From positions 1-14,925 of the forward strand of contig CAAECF010000088.1 of the NCBI GenBank assembly GCA_900754275.1: DNA of 14,925 bases. Direction: 5' to 3'. Position 1 is the stretch's first letter. The number at the start of each line of letters is the position of its first letter. The notes beneath the pieces were generated by a model. It searched no databases, was not told where the DNA came from, and was given only the letters and a program-made list of their open reading frames with translations. The DNA is from an uncultured Collinsella sp. GTDB lineage: Bacteria > Actinomycetota > Coriobacteriia > Coriobacteriales > Coriobacteriaceae. The translations under genes and the position numbers were made by a program. This document shows positions 1 through 7,572 of this stretch, in pieces.

Positions 1-1
1 G

Positions 2-646
2 GCGGCGGGCACGCTCACCGAGCCGGATATCGTGGCCGCATCGATGCGCGTCGCCCCGGGCGTTACGCTCTGGGGTCCCGTCGCGGCGCCCGAGCAAGCT
101 GAGCTCATGGCACGTCCGGTGGAGCTGCTGCTCGATGTCCTGCGTCGCGAATCCGACGTGGTCTTTATCGATACCTCGGTCTTTTGGGGCGATGCCGTGG
201 CGGCTGCGGTGGCGGCGAGCGACCGTTGCCTGGTCGTTGGCGATGCGGCGGTGTCGTCCGCGACATCGGCGTCGCGCGTCATTGAACTGGCAAGTCGAGT
301 AGGTGTGCCGCGCACGCGCATGAGCGCCGTGTTCAACCGGTTCGGTGCGCGCGGGGCAGACGAGGACGTCGCCATGCGCTTTGAGATTGCCTGTGCGTTG
401 AGCTCCAAGATTCATATCGCCGATGGCGGGCAGGATCTCGCCGCGCTCATGGCGTTTGGACGCGCTGACGAGGCAGTGGGGCAGACCAGCGCTTTTGCGA
501 CCAGCGTGCGCGAGGCTACGCGCGAGATGCTCGTGGAACTGGGGTGCGCCGTCGGCCCTTGGAGCGATATGGTCGCCGACCGTGCAACGCGTACCGAGCG
601 CCCGCGTATCCGCCTTCCCTGGTCGCGCGAGGGTGATCAGCGATGA
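2..646 (+). CDS. TadZ/CpaE-like pilus localisation ATPase, 3' part only
   Basis: The reading frame is open from the window edge, so 214 C-terminal residues are visible and the true start lies upstream. The fragment has the look of the second half of a ParA/MinD-type fold: a hydrophobic strand ending in Asp (VVFIDTS) resembles the Walker B strand, followed by a CLVVGD strand and a late VFNRFG strand, as in CpaE/TadZ proteins. The P-loop half is outside the window, so ATP binding cannot be judged. TadZ/CpaE proteins position the Tad pilus machine at the cell pole or membrane. The stop overlaps the cpaF start (ATGA, 643-646), which supports the Tad assignment. The C-terminus is basic. An internal GTG at 32 or ATG at 44 is not the real start. 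The family call rests on fold pattern plus context. Confidence 0.8.
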   Translation, partial: AAGTLTEPDIVAASMRVAPGVTLWGPVAAPEQAELMARPVELLLDVLRRESDVVFIDTSVFWGDAVAAAVAASDRCLVVGDAAVSSATSASRVIELASRVGVPRTRMSAVFNRFGARGADEDVAMRFEIACALSSKIHIADGGQDLAALMAFGRADEAVGQTSAFATSVREATREMLVELGCAVGPWSDMVADRATRTERPRIRLPWSREGDQR

Positions 647-1971
647 GTCTGCAAACGAGGATTAAGGCTGCCGGCGCTGCAGCGGCGGCAGCGCCTGTAG
701 ATGCGGGGCGTCGCCGCGCGGTGAAACGACGCACCAAGCGCGCCGTGATGGACCGCATGGGTTACGACGAAGTGGCGCGTATCAGCGCCTATATCGACCC
801 GGCACTTGCCCGCTCGGAATTGCGTCCCGCGGTGGAGGCGGCGCTCAATGTTGAGGAACCGACCGATCTCGCGACGCCCGAGCGCGAGACCATCATCGAC
901 GAGATTTTGGATGACGTGGTGGGCTTGGGGCCGTTGCAGCCGCTCATCGAGGACGACACCGTTACCGAGATCATGATCAACGGCTGCCGCTCGGCTTTCT
1001 TTGAACGTGGTGGCGTCTTGTACCCCATCGAGCATGCGTTTGAGGATGATGAGCAGATCCGTGTGCTTATCGACCGCATCATCTCGCCACTTGGCCGCCG
1101 TATCGACGAACGCAGCCCCATCGTCAACGCCCGCCTCAAAACGGGCTATCGCGTCAACGCGGTGATTCCGCCTGTGGCGATTGACGGACCGATTCTCACC
1201 ATCCGAAAGTTCTCGGACCGCATCTGCTCACTGGACGAGCTTGTGGGGCTGGGGTCGCTGCCGCTTTGGTATGCGCAGCTGCTGTCGTGCGCGGTGTCGC
1301 TGCGACAGGACCTGGCGGTTGCGGGAGGCACGGGATCTGGTAAGACCACCCTGCTCAACGCGTTGTCATGCGAGATTTCCACCGGCGAGCGCATCGTGAC
1401 GATCGAGGACTCTGCCGAGCTCAAGTTTGCGCATCATCCGCACGTGGTGCGCCTAGAGGCGCGCGAGGCTTCAATTGAGGGTGAGGGTGCGGTGACGATT
1501 CGCGACCTAGTAACTAATGCCCTGCGCATGCGCCCCGACCGCATCGTGGTGGGCGAGGTGCGTGGTGCCGAGTGCTGCGACATGTTGCAGGCCATGAACA
1601 CGGGCCACGACGGGTCGCTCACCACACTTCATGCGGGTTCAGAACAGGAGACCGTGGTGCGTCTGACATTGCTTGCACGTTATGGCATCGATCTGCCGAG
1701 CGAGCTCATCGAGGAGCAGATTGCCATGGCGCTCGACGGCATCGTGATGTCCGAGCGCCACGCCGATGGCAGGCGTTTCGTCTCCTCGTATTCGGGGGTG
1801 CGTCGCGCCGCGTCGGGCGGCGTAGAGCTCGAGCGCTATGTGACTTTCGATGCCGCCGAGCGCACCTGGACGCTTGACCGCGAGCCGCCGTTTATCGCAG
1901 AAGGCCTGCGGTCGGGGACGCTCACACAAGAGGAGGTGGACGAATGGAGGTCGCTGTGCCCCTCGTCGTAG
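643..1971 (+). CDS. cpaF: Tad pilus assembly ATPase CpaF/TadA
   Basis: This is a 442-residue secretion ATPase of the VirB11/PulE (T2SSE) superfamily, the cytoplasmic hexamer that powers Flp pilus assembly. Length matches CpaF/TadA. Visible motifs are Walker A GGTGSGKTT (228-236), Asp box TIEDSAEL (253-260), Walker B region IVVGEVRG (301-308) and His box GHDGSLTTLHA (321-331). Upstream, about residues 145-177 carry the conserved arginine-rich stretch beginning IISPLGRRIDERSP. The N-terminal 100 residues are the usual charged helical domain. Nothing essential is missing, so it should be active. The start overlaps the TadZ-like stop (ATGA) and the end overlaps tadB by 28 nt, which indicates translational coupling. 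Confidence 0.97.
   Translation: MSLQTRIKAAGAAAAAAPVDAGRRRAVKRRTKRAVMDRMGYDEVARISAYIDPALARSELRPAVEAALNVEEPTDLATPERETIIDEILDDVVGLGPLQPLIEDDTVTEIMINGCRSAFFERGGVLYPIEHAFEDDEQIRVLIDRIISPLGRRIDERSPIVNARLKTGYRVNAVIPPVAIDGPILTIRKFSDRICSLDELVGLGSLPLWYAQLLSCAVSLRQDLAVAGGTGSGKTTLLNALSCEISTGERIVTIEDSAELKFAHHPHVVRLEAREASIEGEGAVTIRDLVTNALRMRPDRIVVGEVRGAECCDMLQAMNTGHDGSLTTLHAGSEQETVVRLTLLARYGIDLPSELIEEQIAMALDGIVMSERHADGRRFVSSYSGVRRAASGGVELERYVTFDAAERTWTLDREPPFIAEGLRSGTLTQEEVDEWRSLCPSS
1931..1936 (+). promoter_or_regulatory. Ribosome binding site fixing the tadB start inside cpaF
   Basis: AGGAGG lies 7 nt before the ATG at 1944, inside the end of cpaF. It is a full Shine-Dalgarno match and supports a tadB start that overlaps cpaF by 28 nt. 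Confidence 0.8.
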
Positions 1972-2870
1972 GGGGTTTGGCAGGGTTTTCTGTTGCGACG
2001 GCGTGCGGGGCGGAACCTCGTGTGCCGCAGGTGCCGCCGGCGGAGCTGGCGCGTCAGGCGCTCGAGACGGTGGCAGAGAGGCTGCCGCGTGAGCTGGTGG
2101 AAAACGATCTGCTGAAAAAGATCGCCCGTTCGTGGACATCGCTGGCTCCGGCGCATCGCCTTGGCCTCGTGATCGAAGATGCTTCGGGGCGTTTGGCGTT
2201 TCTACTGCTATCGAGCGGTGTCTGCTGCGTTTTACTAACGATGGTGTCGTTATCGCCCCTCGGGTTTGCCTTGGGACTTGTTGCTCCGATTGCCGCTGGC
2301 GCCGCTCGGGATGGCTTTGAGAGCCGGCGCGAGCAACACGATGCAGAAGAGGCAATGCCCGAGGCGTTTACCGCACTTTCCATGTCGCTTGCCTCGGGAC
2401 ATTCGCTGGCCCAGGGCATGCGCTTTGTGGGCGCTCATGCGCAAGAACCGGTGCATACCGAGTTTTTGCGGGTGGCGGCGGCGATCGATTGCGGTATCTC
2501 GGCGACCGACGCGCTCGATGACTTGCTCGTGCGCATCGACGCTCCCGGCCTTTCGCTTGTGACCTTGGCGCTTAAGGTGTCTCAGCGCACCGGTGCTCCG
2601 CTTGCCGACTTACTGTCCGAGGCGTCGAGCATGGTGGGGGAGCGCATTGAGCTCAAGCGCCGCCTGGATGTCAAGACGTCGCAGGCTCGCATGTCTGCGC
2701 ATATGGTCGCGGCGATGCCGGCGGGCATGTGCGCGGTGTTGGCGCTGCTTTCGGCAGATTTTCGTCGCGGTCTTGCGACGCCTGCCGGCGTGGGCGCTGT
2801 GGTGCTGGGTCTTGCCCTCAATGCCGTTGCCCTGGTGGTTATCCGACGCATTATGCGGGTGGAGCTATGA
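1944..2870 (+). CDS. tadB: Tad pilus inner-membrane platform protein TadB
   Basis: This 308-residue protein belongs to the T2SSF (GspF/TadB) family, which forms the inner-membrane platform that contacts the CpaF ATPase and transmits force to the growing pilus. Hydrophobic segments are visible near residues 4-20, 84-122 (two helices), 253-270 and 281-301. The T2SSF domain runs from about 138 to 270, beginning MPEAFTALSMSLASGHSL, the typical helix-turn of the family. A canonical Shine-Dalgarno 7 nt upstream fixes the ATG at 1944. The stop overlaps the tadC start (ATGA at 2867-2870). TadB and TadC are homologous partners, and this order (cpaF, tadB, tadC) is the standard Tad arrangement. No defect is seen. 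Confidence 0.93.
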   Translation: MEVAVPLVVGGLAGFSVATACGAEPRVPQVPPAELARQALETVAERLPRELVENDLLKKIARSWTSLAPAHRLGLVIEDASGRLAFLLLSSGVCCVLLTMVSLSPLGFALGLVAPIAAGAARDGFESRREQHDAEEAMPEAFTALSMSLASGHSLAQGMRFVGAHAQEPVHTEFLRVAAAIDCGISATDALDDLLVRIDAPGLSLVTLALKVSQRTGAPLADLLSEASSMVGERIELKRRLDVKTSQARMSAHMVAAMPAGMCAVLALLSADFRRGLATPAGVGAVVLGLALNAVALVVIRRIMRVEL

Positions 2871-3508
2871 GCGCCCCGGTTGCAGTTGCGGCTTGCCTGT
2901 GCGCCCTGAGTGTATTTGTCGCGACGGGTTTGGATCGGGCGGATGCACGCAAGATCGCAGGGGCCTGCAAGCGCGAGGCGGTGCTGGTCGCTGCCGCGGG
3001 TCGCTCAGTGGTCGATGCCCTGACCGCGCGAGTGAAGGGCGCGGTTGGAGTGGGCGGCCCGGCGCGAGTGTCGCTCGGCGAAGTGTCCGAGATGATCGAT
3101 GTTGTGCGCTTGGGTCTTTCGGCCGGTCTTTCGTTTGATGCGGCGCTTGAGATTTTCTGCGCCAACCGCCGGTCAGTGCTGGCTCTTCGCCTTGAGCGGG
3201 CCTGCATGGCGTGGCAGGTGGGCGTGGGCACGCGTGAGGACGAGTTGTTGGCCGCCGCGCGCGACCTGGACGTGCGAGCGCTCGAGACCTTTGCCATCAC
3301 GGTGGGGCAGGCGCTCGCCCTGGGTGCCCCACTTGCCGAGACGCTGGCCGCTCAAAGTCGCGAGATCCGTGCGGCTCATCGCGCTGCGGTCGAGCGCGAG
3401 ATCGAGCGTGCGCCCGTCAAGCTGCTGATTCCCACCGGCACGCTCATCTTGCCGGCGTTGCTTCTGTCCATATTGGGCCCGCTGCTGGGAGCAGGCGGGA
3501 TGATGTAG
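2867..3508 (+). CDS. tadC: Tad pilus inner-membrane platform protein TadC
   Basis: This 213-residue T2SSF-family protein is the second platform subunit of the Tad pilus. The ATG at 2867 overlaps the tadB stop as ATGA. The frame stays open further upstream inside tadB, but that extension is arginine-rich shadow sequence and was not used. An N-terminal hydrophobic helix (about 2-21) is followed by a T2SSF domain from about 70 to 203, including EMIDVVRLGLSAGLSF, and a strongly hydrophobic C-terminal helix (about 185-208). It is shorter than typical proteobacterial TadC (near 300 residues), mainly in the N-terminal membrane region, as in many actinobacterial Tad loci. The flp gene follows 10 nt later. 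Confidence 0.9.
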   Translation: MSAPVAVAACLCALSVFVATGLDRADARKIAGACKREAVLVAAAGRSVVDALTARVKGAVGVGGPARVSLGEVSEMIDVVRLGLSAGLSFDAALEIFCANRRSVLALRLERACMAWQVGVGTREDELLAAARDLDVRALETFAITVGQALALGAPLAETLAAQSREIRAAHRAAVEREIERAPVKLLIPTGTLILPALLLSILGPLLGAGGMM

Positions 3509-3518
3509 GGAGGAATAC

Positions 3519-3752
3519 ATGAACACGATGACTGACGCTGCTGGCAAGGTCCAGGGCTGGGCGTTTTGCCGGGCGGCACATGTTCGTCAACGCGCCAAGG
3601 AGCTACTGCAGGAGGAGAGTGCACAGGGTACCACCGAGTATGCCATCTTGGTCGGCGTGCTCGTGGTGATCGCGATTATCGCCATCGTCGCATTTAAGGG
3701 CAAGGTTAAAGAGCTATGGGATGCGATCAGCGAGGGCATCAACAGCCTGTAG
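3519..3752 (+). CDS. flp: Flp-type major pilin precursor
   Basis: This 77-residue prepilin has a long basic leader (about 35 residues), then AQGTTEYAILVG and a continuous hydrophobic helix to about residue 59. Cleavage after Ala35 would leave Gln36 as residue 1, with Glu40 at position +5 and Tyr41 next to it, the Glu-Tyr pair typical of Flp pilins. The mature pilin would be 42 residues, within the normal very short Flp range, with a charged amphipathic tail (KGKVKELWDAIS). A strong Shine-Dalgarno AGGGAGG (3507-3513) precedes the ATG by 5 nt, overlapping the tadC stop. A strong ribosome site suits an abundant structural subunit. The leader is longer than in many Flp proteins. Confidence 0.93.
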   Translation: MNTMTDAAGKVQGWAFCRAAHVRQRAKELLQEESAQGTTEYAILVGVLVVIAIIAIVAFKGKVKELWDAISEGINSL

Positions 3753-3772
3753 AGGGCGAGCGCCCCATCGGG

Positions 3773-4279
3773 GTGCTGCTGGTGTTTGCTTGCCTGACCG
3801 TGGCGATAGCGGCGGTGCTTTGGGGGCTTAACGCCGCGCGGCAGCAGCGTCCTGGGGCCGCCTTCGATTCGGGCTCAGATTCGGCGGTGGCGTCTCAAAA
3901 AGATGAGATGCGAGATGCGGACGATTCGGATGTCGCTGTCACGGCGCAAACCTTTCTGCGGACGCTCGACAAGCGGTCTGGCACTGCGACGGATTTGCCT
4001 GAGGACAACGCGATTGCGGTCCGGCTTGCATGGTCCGAGGACCGACCGATGACCGAGGCAGCGGCGGATATGTTACGCGCCTACCGCGAGGTGCCAACGT
4101 CCCAGCTCGCCCTGAGCGGCTATCTCGATATTAAGGGCAACGTATGGGGCGCCATCGTGCGCGATGGGCGCGGCTGGGTCGATATGGTGACGGTTGCCGC
4201 GGATACTGGCGATGCTTCGTGTCGTCTGCGCGCCGTGCGCTTGGTCCCGCAAACAATAAGCTCAAAGGAGGGATCGTGA
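3773..4279 (+). CDS. Unrecognised single-span membrane protein of the Tad operon
   Basis: I do not recognise the family. From the GTG at 3773 the product is 168 residues: an N-terminal hydrophobic helix (about 2-20), a polar acidic linker (about 25-55, rich in Asp, Ser and Gln) and a small soluble region ending near 160. This looks like a signal-anchored protein with its body outside the cytoplasm. An in-frame ATG at 3716 would add 19 residues but lies within flp and has only a weak ribosome site, so the GTG was preferred; the start is uncertain. The stop TGA falls between the Shine-Dalgarno and ATG of the next pilin-like gene, implying coupled translation. Its place between two pilin genes suggests a pilus-associated role, which is inference only. 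Confidence 0.72.
   Translation: MLLVFACLTVAIAAVLWGLNAARQQRPGAAFDSGSDSAVASQKDEMRDADDSDVAVTAQTFLRTLDKRSGTATDLPEDNAIAVRLAWSEDRPMTEAAADMLRAYREVPTSQLALSGYLDIKGNVWGAIVRDGRGWVDMVTVAADTGDASCRLRAVRLVPQTISSKEGS
4264..4272 (+). promoter_or_regulatory. Ribosome binding site of the second Flp-like pilin
   Basis: AAAGGAGGG lies 8 nt before the ATG at 4281, inside the end of the preceding gene. It is one of the strongest ribosome sites in the operon and fixes the start of a very short gene. Confidence 0.75.
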
Positions 4280-4280
4280 A

Positions 4281-4499
4281 ATGCATGGCGTTCTGCGTGA
4301 AGAGGTTGCCCAAGCGACTGTGGAATACGCCATCGTCACGGTGGCGCTGTTATCGATCGTGCTGGCGATCGCGGGGCTTTGGCGTGCTGGCACCGATGGG
4401 CGCTTGGCGGCGCTGGTTGAGCGGGCGGCATCCCATGGCGTTGCCTCGACGTCGGTTATCGACGCCGCTGCGGGTGCTAAGGACATCGCGTTGTATTGA
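4281..4499 (+). CDS. Second Flp/TadE-like small pilin
   Basis: This 72-residue protein has the class III prepilin signal VAQATVEYAIVTVALL. Cleavage after Ala10 leaves Gln11 as +1 with Glu15 at +5 and Tyr16 beside it, followed by a hydrophobic helix to about residue 33 and a short polar tail. The mature form would be about 62 residues, longer than the Flp at 3519 and with a different tail, so it may be a minor pilin rather than a duplicate. The start is set by AAAGGAGGG 8 nt upstream. The next gene begins inside this one in another frame. Flp-like, TadF-like and short TadE-like labels are all possible; the prepilin character is clear. Confidence 0.82.
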   Translation: MHGVLREEVAQATVEYAIVTVALLSIVLAIAGLWRAGTDGRLAALVERAASHGVASTSVIDAAAGAKDIALY

Positions 4500-4971
4500 T
4501 ATCGCGCGTGAGGACCGGGCGCAGTCTACGGTCGAGGCCGCTTTTTTGCTGCCGACGTTTCTGACGCTCATCCTTCTCGCACTGCAACCGGTGTGCCTGC
4601 TTTATACGCGCGCGGTCATGGAGTCTGCCGCCGCCGAGACCGCGCGGCTCATGACCACGACGACGGCGGAGGACGACGATCTTAAGGAGTTCACCCGCCG
4701 CCGGCTTGCCGCAGTGCCCAACGTTTCGATCTTTCATGCCGGCGGGCCGTTGTCGTGGGATATCGAGCTTGGCCGGGCCGGTGCGGGTGGCGTCTCGGCC
4801 GTGTCCGTTTCCGGCAAGGTCAAGCCGTTGCCTGTGATCGGTGCGTTTGCGCGGGCTATGGGTGGTACCGCCGAGGGCGGCTACGTTGAGCTCAAGGTCG
4901 ATGTCTCGTATCAATCGCGTCCCGAATGGCTGGAGGGAGATTATGATTCGTGGATTGCTGCATGGGATTAA
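4435..4971 (+). CDS. TadE-like pseudopilin
   Basis: This protein of up to 178 residues has a basic leader, then DRAQSTVEAAFLLP and a hydrophobic helix to about residue 56. If cut after Ala29, Gln30 is +1 and Glu34 is +5, the class III prepilin pattern of TadE/TadF. The remaining 120 residues are a soluble domain of beta-strand character. The start is not certain: ATG 4435 (used here) overlaps the preceding pilin gene by 65 nt, while GTG 4474 would give 165 residues and a 26-nt overlap; neither has a good ribosome site. The frame is open back to 4144, but that stretch is shadow sequence. TadE-like pseudopilins are processed by the prepilin peptidase and help initiate or stabilise Flp pili. The stop overlaps the next gene by 29 nt. 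Confidence 0.83.
   Translation: MALPRRRLSTPLRVLRTSRCIDIAREDRAQSTVEAAFLLPTFLTLILLALQPVCLLYTRAVMESAAAETARLMTTTTAEDDDLKEFTRRRLAAVPNVSIFHAGGPLSWDIELGRAGAGGVSAVSVSGKVKPLPVIGAFARAMGGTAEGGYVELKVDVSYQSRPEWLEGDYDSWIAAWD
4932..4937 (+). promoter_or_regulatory. Ribosome binding site fixing the TadG-like start
   Basis: GGAGGG lies 5 nt before the ATG at 4943, within the TadE-like gene. It decides between this ATG and an open extension of the same frame back to 4841. Confidence 0.7.
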
Positions 4972-7096
4972 GCGTTTCTGGTCTAGATGCGTTTTGACGC
5001 GCCGTCCGAGCTGCCATCGCAAGCGAGGCGGCTTTATGGGCCGTGCCGGTGTCGACCTGTTTATCGAAGACGGTGCCTACACCACGCTTTCTTCTGCCGT
5101 GGTCATCCTAGTGGTGCTCACGTTGTTGTTTTCGTCGACCGCGGCGATATGGAGCATGTCGCGTGCCGGGGATACCCAGGTGGCGGCCGATAGCGGCGCG
5201 CTGGCGGGTGCCAACGTAGTGTCGTCCTATCACACGGCTGCCACGGTGGTTGATGCGAGCATCTTGAGTCTGGGGCTGGCGGGGTTTGCCACAATCGGGA
5301 CGGGCCTGGTCGCCATCCTCATCCCGGGTGCCGAACCAGTTGCCGGCAATATGGTCGACACCGGGATTGAGATCATTAAAACGCGCAACAAGTTTGCCAA
5401 AAGCGCATCGGAAGGCTTACAGAAAATCGAGACGGCTCTGCCGTATCTGATCGCCGCGCGTGCCACGCAGGCGGTGTCGGCGCAGGATACCGATAGCGTG
5501 ACCTATACCGGTACGGCGCTTGCCGTGCCCAGGACATCCGAGTCGGACTTCGCTGCGCTCAAAGGGTCAGAGATCTCGACCGATACCATTAAAGACACAT
5601 CAGATGATTTAGAGCGTGCGGCCGAGGAGCTGCGGAAGGCTTCTGAGGACACGGCGAAGGCTAAAGAGCGCGCTTGGCTGGCGGATTGTGGCGGGTCGGA
5701 CGAGAGTTCGATTGGCAAGTACTCGTGTATGTGGGAGCGTGCGAAAAGCCTAACGGATCTCTCTGGTGCTCAAAATCCACATTACGCTTCGAGCGTTACG
5801 TGGGAACCGCAAGTGGCGCTCGATCGCGCGAAGGCCTACTATCGCCAGCGCCTGGCAAATGAGAAACCGCTTGGCGAGGGTCCGGAAAAACAGGCAGATT
5901 CTGCTGCACGAAAGGTGTTCTTCGCTTATGCGAGCGAAGAAGTCGAGCGGGCATATATAACTGAAAAGGACGGCAAAGTTTCCGCCCACACCCCTTTCCT
6001 TCCGCGAAATCCAGATGAGGCGCGGGCGACTGAACTCTATACCGATGCGTGTTGGCCCACGAGTGAAGTAGATAAAGTTACCTATTTGCATTATGGGACT
6101 GACTGTCCAAATTACAAAAAAGGAAAGCCGGGTGGGCTGGCATCCGTCGCAGATTTTGACGGTCACGAAACGTGTAGCGAATGCCATTTCGGTGTGTCGT
6201 CTTTAGGGTACGTTGCGATTGCAACGACTTCTGTCGAAAGGGGCTTCGAGTACCACTTCGATAAGTTCAAAGAGGCCCTGGAAGACTACGTCGAATGCCG
6301 CAACAAGGAGTTCGAGCTCGAGCGTCAGACCGAGGACGAGGCCGACCGTGCAGGCAATGCGTTTGACCAGGCCATTAAAGCGCTTTCCGGCGAGCGCCCG
6401 CGTATCGCCCCACCTGGACGCAACGGCGTGGTCGCATTTGCAGTTTCGGGTGATATTACCAGCCCCGATCAACTTAACTCCTCGTTTAACACGGCAGTCA
6501 GGCTTGGCGATCGCGGTGCTATCTCTGCCGCGGTGCTGGCGCCCGATGACGCGACGGCGCAAAACAACGTGCTTTCGCGATTTTTCTCGACATTGAAGGA
6601 ACGCTCGGGCGGCGTTGCCGGCGTGCTCGACGGCGTCATGGATGTTTGGGGACGGCTGCTCGTAGGATACGGTGATATTCAAGGTTCGGCCGACGAACTT
6701 ATGGACGAGATGATTAAAGGCCTAGGAGGGGGCAGCGGCGCGTTGGGCTCCATCGCATCGTGGCTCGGCGATACCGTTTCGGCGTCCGTGGCGGCGCTGG
6801 GTTTGGAACCGTGCGACTTGCGCCTGCGAAAGCCGGTGCTGACCGATTCTGCCAACGTCATTAAGAGTCCGGGGTCTGACATTGCGGGTCTCTCTCAAGC
6901 GCAAGACAAACTGCGAAGTATTCCGTTGGGCGTGACCGATCCCAAGGCGCTTTGCGAGGCGTTGGAATATCAAGTCGAACGCACCATTAGCGGTACGGTG
7001 TTCACACTTGCGGAGATTCCTCTGCCCGGCGGCGGTTCCATCCCGCTCACCGTCGATGTCGCCACGCTGGTTGGCGCTCTGGGCGGTGGGTCGTAA
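4943..7096 (+). CDS. Large TadG-like pilus-associated surface protein
   Basis: This 717-residue protein has a basic N-terminus, a membrane helix at about 46-70 and then AADSGALAGA (81-90), the hallmark that follows the helix in TadG-like proteins (usually AADAAALAAA). A second hydrophobic stretch spans about 103-129. Acidic-basic helical regions with coiled-coil character occur near 221-245 and 440-475. Cysteines at 249, 262, 370, 388, 411, 414 (CSEC) and 452 cluster in the centre. The DNA of part of this centre is unusually AT-rich: 6061-6120 has 20 G/C of 60. The C-terminal third is glycine-rich with hydrophobic patches. A Shine-Dalgarno 5 nt upstream and a 29-nt overlap with the TadE-like gene set the start. 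TadG proteins are thought to anchor or cap Tad pili; the large insert may carry a locus-specific surface function (inference). Confidence 0.8.
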   Translation: MIRGLLHGIKRFWSRCVLTRRPSCHRKRGGFMGRAGVDLFIEDGAYTTLSSAVVILVVLTLLFSSTAAIWSMSRAGDTQVAADSGALAGANVVSSYHTAATVVDASILSLGLAGFATIGTGLVAILIPGAEPVAGNMVDTGIEIIKTRNKFAKSASEGLQKIETALPYLIAARATQAVSAQDTDSVTYTGTALAVPRTSESDFAALKGSEISTDTIKDTSDDLERAAEELRKASEDTAKAKERAWLADCGGSDESSIGKYSCMWERAKSLTDLSGAQNPHYASSVTWEPQVALDRAKAYYRQRLANEKPLGEGPEKQADSAARKVFFAYASEEVERAYITEKDGKVSAHTPFLPRNPDEARATELYTDACWPTSEVDKVTYLHYGTDCPNYKKGKPGGLASVADFDGHETCSECHFGVSSLGYVAIATTSVERGFEYHFDKFKEALEDYVECRNKEFELERQTEDEADRAGNAFDQAIKALSGERPRIAPPGRNGVVAFAVSGDITSPDQLNSSFNTAVRLGDRGAISAAVLAPDDATAQNNVLSRFFSTLKERSGGVAGVLDGVMDVWGRLLVGYGDIQGSADELMDEMIKGLGGGSGALGSIASWLGDTVSASVAALGLEPCDLRLRKPVLTDSANVIKSPGSDIAGLSQAQDKLRSIPLGVTDPKALCEALEYQVERTISGTVFTLAEIPLPGGGSIPLTVDVATLVGALGGGS

Positions 7097-7572
7097 TGAG
7101 TATCCGCATGCGTCTGCGCGAGGAGCGCGCCCAAGCGACGGTGGAGATGGCAGTGGTTACGCCCGTTTTGCTGGTGCTGGCACTCATCGTGTACAACGTC
7201 ATGATCTTTGCCGGCGCTGTCGCGCGCTTCGACCGCGTGGTGCCCGACATCGTGCTAGCGCATGCCGTGGCGTCGGAGGGGGAGGGCGACGAAAGCTCTG
7301 CCGATGCCTCGGCGACGGTCCAGACTCAAATTCTGAATGCCATGGAAGGCTATGACTTGCAGATCGAAGTGTCGAGCGAGCAAGGCGCGAAGGCATCAGA
7401 TGGTGGCCTGCTCTCCCTATCCGGTACGTTTAGGACCTACACCTGCACCATGCACTATGAGCCGTGGCCGACTTCTCTCAGCATCGCTGGCGTTCCGCTG
7501 GGGGCGCCGACAACGTTGTCGCACGAGCGCGCGGTGACGGTCGATCCATGGCATCCGGGGGTGGTCATGTGA
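7096..7572 (+). CDS. TadE-like pseudopilin (second copy)
   Basis: This 158-residue protein begins with a short basic leader and EERAQATVEMAVVTPVLL. Cleavage after Ala13 would put Gln14 at +1 and Glu18 at +5, the class III prepilin arrangement, though Met replaces the Tyr seen after Glu in the Flp-like proteins. The helix runs to about residue 40. A soluble domain follows with an acidic stretch (GEGDESSAD) and a likely beta-rich end. The ATG overlaps the TadG-like stop as TAATG (7094-7098), so translation is coupled. It is the second TadE-like pseudopilin in the operon; pseudopilins of this type usually work in pairs (TadE and TadF). It could equally be called TadF. Confidence 0.85.
   Translation: MSIRMRLREERAQATVEMAVVTPVLLVLALIVYNVMIFAGAVARFDRVVPDIVLAHAVASEGEGDESSADASATVQTQILNAMEGYDLQIEVSSEQGAKASDGGLLSLSGTFRTYTCTMHYEPWPTSLSIAGVPLGAPTTLSHERAVTVDPWHPGVVM

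Noticed and set aside
4144..4434. N-terminal extension of the TadE-like protein
   Set aside because: This stretch overlaps two other genes and is Arg/Trp-rich shadow sequence; prepilin leaders are much shorter.
5750..6187. 145-residue minus-strand frame inside the TadG-like gene
   Set aside because: It covers the AT-rich segment where stops in the shadow frame happen to be rare; there is no ribosome site, and the + strand frame is continuous through it.
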